This document shows positions 10,001 to 22,186 of a stretch of DNA of 64,000 nucleotides, piece by piece (positions within the stretch are counted from its first letter, which is position 1; each line of letters begins with the position of its first letter). The notes under the pieces are model-generated. The model did not search any database. It had not been told where the DNA came from and worked only from the letters and a program-made list of their open reading frames with translations. Origin of the DNA: Sipunculus nudus (Eukaryota; Annelida; Sipuncula; Golfingiida; Sipunculidae); NCBI GenBank assembly GCA_026874595.1, contig CM049306.1, forward strand, positions 3,918,019-3,982,018. The letters are read 5' to 3'. The position numbers were made by a program, and so were the translations under genes.

Positions 10001-12060
10001 CACCTACCTCTTTATGCTTCAGTATTAGTTTGTGGCCAAAGTAGATAAGACACCTATTTCTGTATGCTTCAGTATTAGTTTGTGGCCAAAGTAGATAAGA
10101 CACCTACCTATTTATGCTTCAGTATTAGTTTGTGGCCAAAGTAGATAAGAAACCTACCTCTTAATGCTTCAGTACTTAGTACGTGGCCAAAGTAGATAAG
10201 ACACATACCTCTTTATGCTTCAGTATTAGTTTGTGGCCAAAGTAGAAAAGACACCTACCTCTTAATGCTTCAGTACTTAGTACGTGGCCAAAGTAGATAA
10301 GACACCTACCTCTTAATGCTTCAGTATTAGTTTGTGGCCAAAGTAGATAAGACACCTACCTATTTATGCTTCAGTATTAGTTTGTGGCCAAAGTAGATAA
10401 GACACCTACCTCTTAATGCTTCAGTACTTAGTACGTGGCCAAAGTAGATAAGACACCTACCTCTTAATGCTTCAGTATTAGTTTGTGGCCAAAGTAGATA
10501 AGACACCTACCTATTTATGCTTCAGTATTAGTTTGTGGCCAAAGTAGATAAGACACCTACCTCTTAATGCTTCAGTACTTAGTACGTGGCCAAAGTAGAT
10601 AAGACACCTACCTCTTTATGCTTCAGTACTTAGTACGTGGCCAAAGTAGATAAGACACCTACCTATTTATGCTTCAGTATTAGTTTTTGGCCAAAGTAGA
10701 TAAGACACCTACCTCTTAATGCTTCAGTATTAGTTTGTGGCCAAAGTAGATAAGACACCTACCTCTTAATGCTTCAGTATTAGTACGTGGCCAAAGTAGA
10801 TAAGACACCTACCTCTTTATGCTTCAGTATTAGTTTGTGACCAAAGTAGATAAGACACCTGTTTCTGTATGCTTCAGTATTAGTTTGTGGCCAAAGTAGA
10901 TAAGACACCTACCTCTTAATGCTTCAGTATTAGTTTGTGGCCAAAGTAGATAAGACACCTATTTCTGTATGCTTCAGTATTAGTTTGTGGCCAAAGTAGA
11001 TAAGACACCTATTTCTGTATGCTTCAGTATTAGTTTGTGGCCAAAGTAGATAAGACACCTACCTCTTAATGCTTCAGTATTAGTTTGTGGCCAAAGTAGA
11101 TAAGACACCTACCTCTTAATGCTTCAGTATTAGTTTGTGACCAAAGTAGATAAGACACCTATTTCTGTATGCTTCAGTTTTAGTTTGTGGCCAAAGTAGA
11201 TAAGACACCTATTTCTGTATGCTTCAGTATTAGTTTGTGGCCAAAGTAGATAAGACACCTACCTCTTTATGCTTCAGTATTAGTTTGTGGCCAAAGTAGA
11301 TAAGACACCTATTTCTGTATGCTTCAGTATTAGTTTGTGGCCAAAGTAGATAAGACACCTACCTCTTAATGCTTCAGTATTAGTACGTAGCCAAAGTAGA
11401 TAAGACACCTACCTCTTTATGCTTCAGTATTAGTTTGTGACCAAAGTAGATAAGACACCTATTTCTGTATGCTTCAGTATTAGTTTGTGGCCAAAGTAGA
11501 TAAGACACATACCTCTTTATGCTTCAGTATTAGTTTGTGGCCAAAGTAGATAAGACACCTACCTATTTATGCTTCAGTATTAGTATGTGGCCAAAGTAGA
11601 TAAGACACCTACCTATTTATGCTTCAGTATTGGTATGTGGCCAAAGTAGATAAGACACCTACCTCTTAATGCTTCAGTATTAGTTTGTGACCAAAGTAGA
11701 TAAGACACCTACCTCTTAATGCTTCAGTACTTAGTACGTGGCCAAAGTAGATAAGACACCTACCTCTTTATGCTTCAGTATTAGTTTGTGGCCAAAGTAG
11801 ATAAGACACCTACCTATTTATGCTTCAGTATTAGTTTGTGGCCAAAGTAGATAAGACACCTACCTATTTATGCTTCAGTATTAGTTTGTGGCCAAAGTAG
11901 ATAAGACACCTACCTCTTAATGCTTCAGTACTTAGTACGTGGCCAAAGTAGATAAGACACCTACCTCTTAATGCATCAGTATTAGTTTGTGGCCAAAGTA
12001 GATAAGACACCTACCTATTTATGCTTCAGTATTAGTTTGTGGCCAAAGTAGATAAGACAC
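7029..12060. repeat. Left higher-order block, copy 3 (twin of 1-5,032)
   Basis: This stretch repeats 1-5,032 monomer for monomer, including the opening TTACTTTG tail and D head. Private substitutions are GCATTAG at about 7,110, CAATATT near 8,010 and GTACGTAGCC near 11,388. These few differences over 5 kb imply recent duplication or conversion. The match to copy 1 ends at about 12,060, where this copy passes into an A4 monomer that begins the next block, while copy 1 continues with a C monomer. Confidence 0.85.
8403..8597 (-). repeat. Marker monomer cluster, locus 3
   Basis: Third copy of the CGCGG/GGAGATAAG marker pair, 7,028 bp after locus 1. The context, including the upstream GCTTAAG monomer and the TTTATGACC tail, is the same as at locus 1. 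The minus-strand open stretch of 64 codons is again a by-product of consecutive 51-bp monomers. Confidence 0.8.
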
Positions 12061-12318
12061 CTACCTCTTAATGCTTCAGTATTAGTTTGTGACCAAAGTA
12101 GATAAGACACCTACCTCTTAATGCTTCAGTACTTAGTACGTGGCCAAAGTAGATAAGACACCTACCTATTTATGCTTAAGTATTAGTTTGTGGCCAAAGT
12201 AGATAAGACACCTACCTATTTATGCTTCAGTATTAGTTTGTGGCCAAAGTAGATAAGACACCTACCTCTTAATGCTTCAGTATTAGTTTGTGGCCAAAGT
12301 AGATAAGACACCTACCTC

Positions 12319-12513
12319 TTAATGCTTCAGTATTAGTACGTGGCCAAAGTAGATAAGACACCTACCTCTTAATACTTCAGTACTTAGTACGCGGCCAAAG
12401 GAGATAAGACACCTACCTCTTAATGCTTCAGTACTTTGTACGTGGCCAAAGTAGATAAGACACCTACCTCTTAATGCTTCAGTATTAGTTTGTGGCCAAA
12501 GTAGATAAGACAC
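12319..12513 (-). repeat. Marker monomer cluster, locus 4
   Basis: Fourth copy of the CGCGG/GGAGATAAG pair, 3,916 bp after locus 3. It reads the same on the minus strand as the first three loci. It lies close to the junction at 12,061, so the upstream context is shorter than at locus 3. Confidence 0.8.
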
Positions 12514-15512
12514 CTACCTATTAATGCTTCAGTATTAGTTTGTGGCCAAAGTAGATAAGACACCTACCTCTTAATGCTTCAGTACTTAGTACGTGGCCAA
12601 AGTAGATAAGACACCTACCTCTTTATGCTTCAGTACTTAGTACGTGGCCAAAGTAGATAAGACACCTACCTATTTATGCTTCAGTACTTAGTACGTGGCC
12701 AAAGTAGATAAGACACCTACCTCTTTATGCTTCAGTACTTAGTACGTGGCCAAAGTAGATAAGACACCTATTTCTGTATGCTTCAGTATTAGTTTGTGGC
12801 CAAAGTAGATAAGACACCTACCTCTTTATGCTTCAGTATTAGTTTGTGGCCAAAGTAGATAAGACACCTACCTCTTAATGCTTCAGTATTAGTTTGTGGC
12901 CAAAGTAGATAAGACACCTACCTCTTAATGCTTCAGTATTAGTTTGTGACCAAAGTAGATAAGACACCTATTTCTGTATGCTTCAGTATTAGTTTGTGGC
13001 CAAAGTAGATAAGACACCTATTTCTGTATGCTTCAGTATTAGTTTGTGGCCAAAGTAGATAAGACACCTACCTCTTTATGCTTCAGTATTAGTTTGTGGC
13101 CAAAGTAGATAAGACACCTATTTCTGTATGCTTCAGTATTAGTTTGTGGCCAAAGTAGATAAGACACCTACCTCTTAATGCTTCAGTATTAGTTTGTGGC
13201 CAAAGTAGATAAGACACCTACCTCTTAATGCTTCAGTATTAGTACGTGGCCAAAGTAGATAAGACACCTACCTCTTTATGCTTCAGTATTAGTTTGTGAC
13301 CAAAGTAGATAAGACACCTATTTCTGTATGCTTCAGTATTAGTTTGTGGCCAAAGTAGATAAGACACCTACCTCTTTATGCTTCAGTATTAGTTTGTGGC
13401 CAAAGTAGATAAGACACCTACCTATTTATGCTTCAGTATTAGTATGTGGCCAAAGTAGATAAGACACCTACCTATTTATGCTTCAGTATTGGTATGTGGC
13501 CAAAGTAGATAAGACACCTACCTCTTAATGCTTCAGTATTAGTTTGTGACCAAAGTAGATAAGACACCTACCTCTTAATGCTTCAGTACTTAGTACGTGG
13601 CCAAAGTAGATAAGACACCTACCTCTTTATGCTTCAGTATTAGTTTGTGGCCAAAGTAGATAAGACACCTACCTATTTATGCTTCAGTATTAGTTTGTGG
13701 CCAAAGTAGATAAGACACCTACCTATTTATGCTTCAGTATTAGTTTGTGGCCAAAGTAGATAAGACACCTACCTCTTAATGCTTCAGTACTTAGTACGTG
13801 GCCAAAGTAGATAAGACACCTACCTCTTAATGCATCAGTATTAGTTTGTGGCCAAAGTAGATAAGACACCTACCTATTTATGCTTCAGTATTAGTTTGTG
13901 GCCAAAGTAGATAAGACACCTACCTCTTTATGCTTCAGTATTAGTTTGTGGCCAAAGTAGATAAGACACCTATTTCTGTATGCTTCAGTATTAGTTTGTG
14001 GCCAAAGTAGATAAGACACCTACCTATTTATGCTTCAGTATTAGTTTGTGGCCAAAGTAGATAAGAAACCTACCTCTTAATGCTTCAGTACTTAGTACGT
14101 GGCCAAAGTAGATAAGACACATACCTCTTTATGCTTCAGTATTAGTTTGTGGCCAAAGTAGAAAAGACACCTACCTCTTAATGCTTCAGTACTTAGTACG
14201 TGGCCAAAGTAGATAAGACACCTACCTCTTAATGCTTCAGTATTAGTTTGTGGCCAAAGTAGATAAGACACCTACCTATTTATGCTTCAGTATTAGTTTG
14301 TGGCCAAAGTAGATAAGACACCTACCTCTTAATGCTTCAGTACTTAGTACGTGGCCAAAGTAGATAAGACACCTACCTCTTAATGCTTCAGTATTAGTTT
14401 GTGGCCAAAGTAGATAAGACACCTACCTATTTATGCTTCAGTATTAGTTTGTGGCCAAAGTAGATAAGACACCTACCTCTTAATGCTTCAGTACTTAGTA
14501 CGTGGCCAAAGTAGATAAGACACCTACCTCTTTATGCTTCAGTACTTAGTACGTGGCCAAAGTAGATAAGACACCTACCTATTTATGCTTCAGTATTAGT
14601 TTTTGGCCAAAGTAGATAAGACACCTACCTCTTAATGCTTCAGTATTAGTTTGTGGCCAAAGTAGATAAGACACCTACCTCTTAATGCTTCAGTATTAGT
14701 ACGTGGCCAAAGTAGATAAGACACCTACCTCTTTATGCTTCAGTATTAGTTTGTGACCAAAGTAGATAAGACACCTGTTTCTGTATGCTTCAGTATTAGT
14801 TTGTGGCCAAAGTAGATAAGACACCTACCTCTTAATGCTTCAGTATTAGTTTGTGGCCAAAGTAGATAAGACACCTATTTCTGTATGCTTCAGTATTAGT
14901 TTGTGGCCAAAGTAGATAAGACACCTATTTCTGTATGCTTCAGTATTAGTTTGTGGCCAAAGTAGATAAGACACCTACCTCTTAATGCTTCAGTATTAGT
15001 TTGTGGCCAAAGTAGATAAGACACCTACCTCTTAATGCTTCAGTATTAGTTTGTGACCAAAGTAGATAAGACACCTATTTCTGTATGCTTCAGTTTTAGT
15101 TTGTGGCCAAAGTAGATAAGACACCTATTTCTGTATGCTTCAGTATTAGTTTGTGGCCAAAGTAGATAAGACACCTACCTCTTTATGCTTCAGTATTAGT
15201 TTGTGGCCAAAGTAGATAAGACACCTATTTCTGTATGCTTCAGTATTAGTTTGTGGCCAAAGTAGATAAGACACCTACCTCTTAATGCTTCAGTATTAGT
15301 ACGTGGCCAAAGTAGATAAGACACCTACCTCTTTATGCTTCAGTATTAGTTTGTGACCAAAGTAGATAAGACACCTATTTCTGTATGCTTCAGTATTAGT
15401 TTGTGGCCAAAGTAGATAAGACACATACCTCTTTATGCTTCAGTATTAGTTTGTGGCCAAAGTAGATAAGACACCTACCTATTTATGCTTCAGTATTAGT
15501 ATGTGGCCAAAG

Positions 15513-15562
15513 TAGATAAGACACCTACCTATTTATGCTTCAGTATTAGTATGTGGCCAAAG
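15513..15562. repeat. Single extra monomer (local duplication)
   Basis: Here two identical C monomers with the TTAGTATG tail stand before the TTGGTATG monomer. In the comparable places (near 4,540, 11,570, 27,840, 39,730 and 50,080) there is only one. This is a one-monomer tandem duplication private to this copy. Confidence 0.75.
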
Positions 15563-15669
15563 TAGATAAGACACCTACCTATTTATGCTTCAGTATTGGT
15601 ATGTGGCCAAAGTAGATAAGACACCTACCTCTTAATGCTTCAGTATTAGTTTGTGACCAAAGTAGATAA

Positions 15670-16924
15670 GACACCTACCTCTTAATGCTTCAGTACTTAG
15701 TACGTGGCCAAAGTAGATAAGACACCTACCTCTTTATGCTTCAGTATTAGTTTGTGGCCAAAGTAGATAAGACACCTACCTATTTATGCTTCAGTATTAG
15801 TTTGTGGCCAAAGTAGATAAGACACCTACCTATTTATGCTTCAGTATTAGTTTGTGGCCAAAGTAGATAAGACACCTACCTCTTAATGCTTCAGTACTTA
15901 GTACGTGGCCAAAGTAGATAAGACACCTACCTCTTAATGCATCAGTATTAGTTTGTGGCCAAAGTAGATAAGACACCTACCTATTTATGCTTCAGTATTA
16001 GTTTGTGGCCAAAGTAGATAAGACACCTACCTATTTATGCTTCAGTATTAGTTTGTGGCCAAAGTAGATAAGACACCTACCTCTTAATGCTTCAGTACTT
16101 AGTACGTGGCCAAAGTAGATAAGACACCTACCTCTTTATGCTTCAGTATTAGTTTGTGACCAAAGTAGATAAGACACCTATTTCTGTATGCTTCAGTATT
16201 AGTTTGTGGCCAAAGTAGATAAGACACCTATTTCTGTATGCTTCAGTATTAGTTTTTGGCCAAAGTAGATAAGACACCTACCTCTTTATGCTTCAGTATT
16301 AGTTTGTGGCCAAAGTAGATAAGACACCTATTTCTGTATGCTTCAGTATTAGTTTGTGGCCAAAGTAGATAAGACACCTACCTCTTAATGCTTCAGTATT
16401 AGTTTGTGGCCAAAGTAGATAAGACACCTACCTCTTAATGCTTCAGTATTAGTACGTGGCCAAAGTAGATAAGACACCTACCTCTTTATGCTTCAGTATT
16501 AGTTTGTGACCAAAGTAGATAAGACACCTATTTCTGTATGCTTCAGTATTAGTTTGTGGCCAAAGTAGATAAGACACCTACCTCTTAATGCTTCAGTATT
16601 AGTTTGTGACCAAAGTAGATAAGACACCTACCTCTTAATGCTTCAGTACTTAGTACGTGGCCAAAGTAGATAAGACACCTACCTCTTTATGCTTCAGTAT
16701 TAGTTTGTGGCCAAAGTAGATAAGACACCTACCTATTTATGCTTCAGTATTAGTTTGTGGCCAAAGTAGATAAGACACCTACCTCTTTATGCTTCAGTAT
16801 TAGTTTGTGGCCAAAGTAGATAAGACACCTACCTATTTATGCTTCAGTATTAGTTTGTGGCCAAAGTAGATAAGACACCTACCTATTTATGCTTCAGTAT
16901 TAGTTTGTGGCCAAAGTAGATAAG
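15670..16924. repeat. 1,254-bp higher-order repeat, unit a
   Basis: This is the first of two adjacent units with the same monomer order. The unit has 25 monomers, four of them 51 bp, giving 25 x 50 + 4 = 1,254 bp. Relative to unit b it starts with ACACCT instead of AAACCT in the first monomer and has TTTGTGGCC where unit b has TTTGTTGCC. Monomer order is given under unit b. The same unit recurs near 33.3-38.3 kb and 50.2-55.6 kb. Confidence 0.85.
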
Positions 16925-18178
16925 AAACCTACCTCTTAATGCTTCAGTACTTAGTACGTGGCCAAAGTAGATAAGACACCTACCTCTTTATGCTTCAGTA
17001 TTAGTTTGTGGCCAAAGTAGATAAGACACCTACCTATTTATGCTTCAGTATTAGTTTGTGGCCAAAGTAGATAAGACACCTACCTATTTATGCTTCAGTA
17101 TTAGTTTGTGGCCAAAGTAGATAAGACACCTACCTCTTAATGCTTCAGTACTTAGTACGTGGCCAAAGTAGATAAGACACCTACCTCTTAATGCATCAGT
17201 ATTAGTTTGTGGCCAAAGTAGATAAGACACCTACCTATTTATGCTTCAGTATTAGTTTGTGGCCAAAGTAGATAAGACACCTACCTATTTATGCTTCAGT
17301 ATTAGTTTGTGGCCAAAGTAGATAAGACACCTACCTCTTAATGCTTCAGTACTTAGTACGTGGCCAAAGTAGATAAGACACCTACCTCTTTATGCTTCAG
17401 TATTAGTTTGTGACCAAAGTAGATAAGACACCTATTTCTGTATGCTTCAGTATTAGTTTGTGGCCAAAGTAGATAAGACACCTATTTCTGTATGCTTCAG
17501 TATTAGTTTTTGGCCAAAGTAGATAAGACACCTACCTCTTTATGCTTCAGTATTAGTTTGTGGCCAAAGTAGATAAGACACCTATTTCTGTATGCTTCAG
17601 TATTAGTTTGTGGCCAAAGTAGATAAGACACCTACCTCTTAATGCTTCAGTATTAGTTTGTGGCCAAAGTAGATAAGACACCTACCTCTTAATGCTTCAG
17701 TATTAGTACGTGGCCAAAGTAGATAAGACACCTACCTCTTTATGCTTCAGTATTAGTTTGTGACCAAAGTAGATAAGACACCTATTTCTGTATGCTTCAG
17801 TATTAGTTTGTGGCCAAAGTAGATAAGACACCTACCTCTTAATGCTTCAGTATTAGTTTGTGACCAAAGTAGATAAGACACCTACCTCTTAATGCTTCAG
17901 TACTTAGTACGTGGCCAAAGTAGATAAGACACCTACCTCTTTATGCTTCAGTATTAGTTTGTGGCCAAAGTAGATAAGACACCTACCTATTTATGCTTCA
18001 GTATTAGTTTGTTGCCAAAGTAGATAAGACACCTACCTCTTTATGCTTCAGTATTAGTTTGTGGCCAAAGTAGATAAGACACCTACCTATTTATGCTTCA
18101 GTATTAGTTTGTGGCCAAAGTAGATAAGACACCTACCTATTTATGCTTCAGTATTAGTTTGTGGCCAAAGTAGATAAG
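16925..18178. repeat. 1,254-bp higher-order repeat, unit b
   Basis: Read from the AAACCT monomer the class order is A2, B1, C1, C1, A2, A*, C1, C1, A2, B4, D1, D with TTTTTGGCC, B1, D1, A1, A3, B4, D1, A4, A2, B1, C, B1, C1, C1. The next AAACCT monomer begins exactly 1,254 bp later, at 18,179. The four 51-bp monomers are numbers 1, 5, 9 and 20. A private-looking TTTGTTGCC at about 18,012 is shared with 35,687, 52,544 and 55,403, which ties this unit to the right-hand copies. Confidence 0.88.
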
Positions 18179-19383
18179 AAACCTACCTCTTAATGCTTCA
18201 GTACTTAGTACGTGGCCAAAGTAGATAAGACACCTACCTCTTTATGCTTCAGTATTAGTTTGTGGCCAAAGTAGAAAAGACACCTACCTCTTAATGCTTC
18301 AGTACTTAGTACGTGGCCAAAGTAGATAAGACACCTACCTCTTAATGCTTCAGTATTAGTTTGTGGCCAAAGTAGATAAGACACCTACCTATTTATGCTT
18401 CAGTATTAGTTTGTGGCCAAAGTAGATAAGACACCTACCTCTTAATGCTTCAGTACTTAGTACGTGGCCAAAGTAGATAAGACACCTACCTCTTAATGCT
18501 TCAGTATTAGTTTGTGGCCAAAGTAGATAAGACACCTACCTATTTATGCTTCAGTATTAGTTTGTGGCCAAAGTAGATAAGACACCTACCTCTTAATGCT
18601 TCAGTACTTAGTACGTGGCCAAAGTAGATAAAACACCTACCTCTTTATGCTTCAGTACTTAGTACGTGGCCAAAGTAGATAAGACACCTACCTATTTATG
18701 CTTCAGTATTAGTTTGTGGCCAAAGTAGATGAGACACCTACCTCTTAATGCTTCTGTATTAGTTTGTGGTCAAAGTAGATAAGACACCTACCTCTTAATG
18801 CTTCAGTATTAGTACGTGGCCAAAGTAGATAAGACACCTACCTCTTTATGCTTCAGTATTAGTTTGTGACCAAAGTAGATAAGACACCTGTTTCTGTATG
18901 CTTCAGTATTAGTTTGTGGCCAAAGTAGATAAGACACCTACCTCTTAATGCTTCAGTATTAGTTTGTGGCCAAAGTAGATAAGACACCTATTTCTGTATG
19001 CTTCAGTATTAGTTTGTGGCCAAAGTAGATAAGACACCTACCTCTTAATGCTTCAGTATTAGTTTGTGGCCAAAGTAGATAAGACACCTACCTCTTAATG
19101 CTTCAGTATTAGTTTGTGGCCAAAGTAGATAAGACACCTACCTCTTAATGCTTCAGTATTAGTTTGTGGCCAAAGTAGATAAGACACCTATTTCTGTATG
19201 CTTCAGTATTAGTTTGTGGCCAAAGTAGATAAGACACCTATTTCTGTATGCTTCAGTATTAGTTTGTGGCCAAAGTAGATAAGACACCTATTTCTGTATG
19301 CTTCAGTATTAGTTTGTGGCCAAAGTAGATAAGACACCTACCTCTTAATGCTTCAGTATTAGTTTGTGGCCAAAGTAGATAAG
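18179..19383. repeat. 24-monomer block ending the left 1,254-bp repeat pair
   Basis: From the AAACCT monomer at 18,179 to the next at 19,384 there are 24 monomers, five of them 51 bp (1,205 bp). Distinctive substitutions are GAAAAG near 18,274, TAAAAC at 18,632, GATGAG near 18,730, CTTCTG near 18,754 and GTGGTC near 18,770. It includes a D' monomer and a run of three D monomers. All but the GTGGTC change recur at 55,570 onward (offset 37,391), so this block is the source, or sister, of that later patch. Confidence 0.82.
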
Positions 19384-20840
19384 AAACCTACCTCTTAATG
19401 CTTCAGTACTTAGTACGTGGCCAAAGTAAATAAGACACCTACCTCTTTATGCTTCAGTATTAGTTTGTGGCCAAAGTAGAAAAGACACCTACCTCTTAAT
19501 GCTTCAGTACTTAGTACGTGGCCAAAGTAGATAAGACACCTACCTCTTAATGCTTCAGTATTAGTTTGTGGCCAAAGTAGATAAGACACCTACCTATTTA
19601 TGCTTCAGTATTAGTTTGTGGCCAAAGTAGATAAGACACCTACCTCTTAATGCTTCAGTACTTAGTACGTGGCCAAAGTAGATAAGACACCTACCTCTTA
19701 ATGCTTCAGTATTAGTTTGTGGCCAAAGTAGATAAGACACCTACCTATTTATGCTTCAGTATTAGTTTGTGGCCAAAGTAGATAAGACACCTACCTCTTA
19801 ATGCTTCAGTACTTAGTACGTGGCCAAAGTAGATAAGACACCTACCTATTTATGCTTCAGTATTAGTTTGTGGCCAAAGTAGATAAGACACCTACCTATT
19901 TATGCTTCAGTATTAGTTTGTGGCCAAAGTAGATAAGACACCTACCTCTTAATGCTTCAGTACTTAGTACGTGGCCAAAGTAGATAAGACACCTACCTCT
20001 TAATGCATCAGTATTAGTTTGTGGCCAAAGTAGATAAGACACCTACCTATTTATGCTACAGTATTAGTTTGTGGCCAAAGTAGATAAGACACCTACCTCT
20101 TTATGCTTCAGTATTAGTTTGTGGCCAAAGTAGATACGACACCTAACTATTTATGCTTCAGTATTAGTTTGTGGCCAAAGTAGATAAGACACCTACCTAT
20201 TTATGCTTCAGTATTAGTTTGTGGCCAAAGTAGATAAGACACCTACCTATTTATGCTTCAGTATTAGTTTGTGGCCAAAGTAGATAAGACACCTACCTCT
20301 TAATGCTTCAGTACTTAGTACGTGGCCAAAGTAGATAAGACACCTACCTCTTAATGCTTCAGTATTAGTACGTGGCCAAAGTAGATAAGACACCTACCTC
20401 TTTATGCTTCAGTATTAGTTTGTGACCAAAGTAGATAAGACACCTATTTCTGTATGCTTCAGTATTAGTTTGTGGCCAAAGTAGATAAGACACCTACCTC
20501 TTTATGCTTCAGTATTAGTTTGTGGCCAAAGTAGATAAGACACCTACCTATTTATGCTTCAGTATTAGTATGTGGCCAAAGTAGATAAGACACCTACCTA
20601 TTTATGCTTCAGTATTGGTATGTGGCCAAAGTAGATAAGACACCTACCTCTTAATGCTTCAGTATTAGTTTGTGACCAAAGTAGATAAGACACCTACCTC
20701 TCAATGCTTCAGTACTTAGTACGTGGCCAAAGTAGATAAGACACCTACCTCTTTATGCTTCAGTATTAGTTTGTGGCCAAAGTAGATAAGACACCTACCT
20801 ATTTATGCTTCAGTATTAGTTTGTGGCCAAAGTAGATAAG
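19384..20840. repeat. Mosaic satellite segment with private substitutions
   Basis: This stretch begins like 18,179 (AAACCT, B, GAAAAG monomer) but then follows a different order. It carries several changes I did not find elsewhere: TAAATAAG near 19,429, GCTACAG near 20,057, GATACGAC with CCTAACT near 20,135-20,147, and CTCAATG near 20,700. The higher load of private changes suggests it has been homogenised less recently than its neighbours. It also carries a standard C5 pair ending in TTGGTATG near 20,614. Confidence 0.7.
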
Positions 20841-22186
20841 ACACCTACCTCTTAATGCATCAGTATTAGTTTGTGGCCAAAGTAGATAAGACACCTACCT
20901 ATTTATGCTTCAGTATTAGTTTGTGGCCAAAGTAGATAAGACACCTACCTATTTATGCTTCAGTATTAGTTTGTGGCCAAAGTAGATAAGACACCTACCT
21001 CTTAATGCTTCAGTATTAGTTTGTGGCCAAAGTAGATAAGACACCTAACTATTTATGCTTCAGTATTAGTTAGTGGCCAAAGTAGATAAGACACCTACCT
21101 ATTTATGCTTCAGTATTAGTTTGTGGTCAAAGTAGATAAGACACCTACCTCTTAATGCTTCAGTACTTAGTACGTGGCCAAAGTAGATAAGACACCTACC
21201 TCTTTATGCTTCAGTATTAGTTTGTGGCCAAAGTAGATAAGACACCTACCTATTTATGCTTCAGTATTAGTTTGTGGCCAAAGTAGATAAGACACCTACC
21301 TCTTAATACTTCAGTACTTAGTACGTGGCCAAAGTAGATAAGACACCTACCTATTTATGCTTCAGTATTAGTTTGTGGCCAAAGTAGATAAGACACCTAC
21401 CTATTTATGCTTCAGTATTAGTTTGTGGCCAAAGTAGATAAGACACCTACCTCTTAATGCTTCAGTACTTAGTACGTGGCCAAAGTAGATAAGACACCTA
21501 CCTCTTTATGCTTCAGTACTTAGTACGTGGCCAAAGTAGATAAGACACCTACCTATTTATGCTTCAGTATTAGTTTGTGGCCAAAGTAGATAAGACACCT
21601 ACCTCTTAATGCATCAGTATTAGTTTGTGGCCAAAGTAGATAAGACACCTACCTATTTATGCTTCAGTATTAGTTTGTGGCCAAAGTAGATAAGACACCT
21701 ACCTATTTATGCTTCAGTATTAGTTTGTGGCCAAAGTAGATAAGACACCTACCTCTTAATGCTTCAGTACTTAGTTTGTGGCCAAAGTAGATAAGACACC
21801 TAACTATTTATGCTTCAGTATTAGTTAGTGGCCAAAGTAGATAAGACACCTACCTATTTATGCTTCAGTATTAGTTTGTGGTCAAAGTAGATAAGACACC
21901 TACCTCTTAATGCTTCAGTACTTAGTACGTGGCCAAAGTAGATAAGACACCTACCTCTTTATGCTTCAGTATTAGTTTGTGGCCAAAGTAGATAAGACAC
22001 CTACCTATTTATGCTTCAGTATTAGTTTGTGGCCAAAGTAGATAAGACACCTACCTCTTAATACTTCAGTACTTAGTACGTGGCCAAAGTAGATAAGACA
22101 CCTACCTATTTATGCTTCAGTATTAGTTTGTGGCCAAAGTAGATAAGACACCTACCTATTTATGCTTCAGTATTAGTTTGTGGCCA
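20841..22186. repeat. Tandem duplication, 754/755-bp period
   Basis: Two adjacent 15-monomer segments share GCATC, CCTAACT (21,046 and 21,801), TTAGTTAGTGG, GTGGTC and AATACTTC monomers in the same order. The offset is 754 bp before and 755 bp after position 21,771. There the second copy has the C insertion after monomer base 33 but keeps TTTG in the tail, while the first copy has the plain 50-bp form. The second unit reappears at 57,721-58,320 with the same insertion. Confidence 0.8.

Larger units (their letters stand above)
12061..15669. repeat. Left higher-order block, copy 4
   Basis: This segment matches 8,145 to about 11,600 at an offset of 3,916 bp (78 monomers, 16 of them 51 bp). Anchors include AAACCT at 14,066 (10,150 in copy 3), GTTTCTG at 14,777 (10,861) and the CGCGG marker near 12,390. 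Near 15,513-15,562 there is one extra C5 monomer: other copies carry one TTAGTATG monomer before the TTGGTATG monomer and this one carries two. After that the offset becomes 3,966. The block then runs into the 1,254-bp repeat. Confidence 0.8.
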
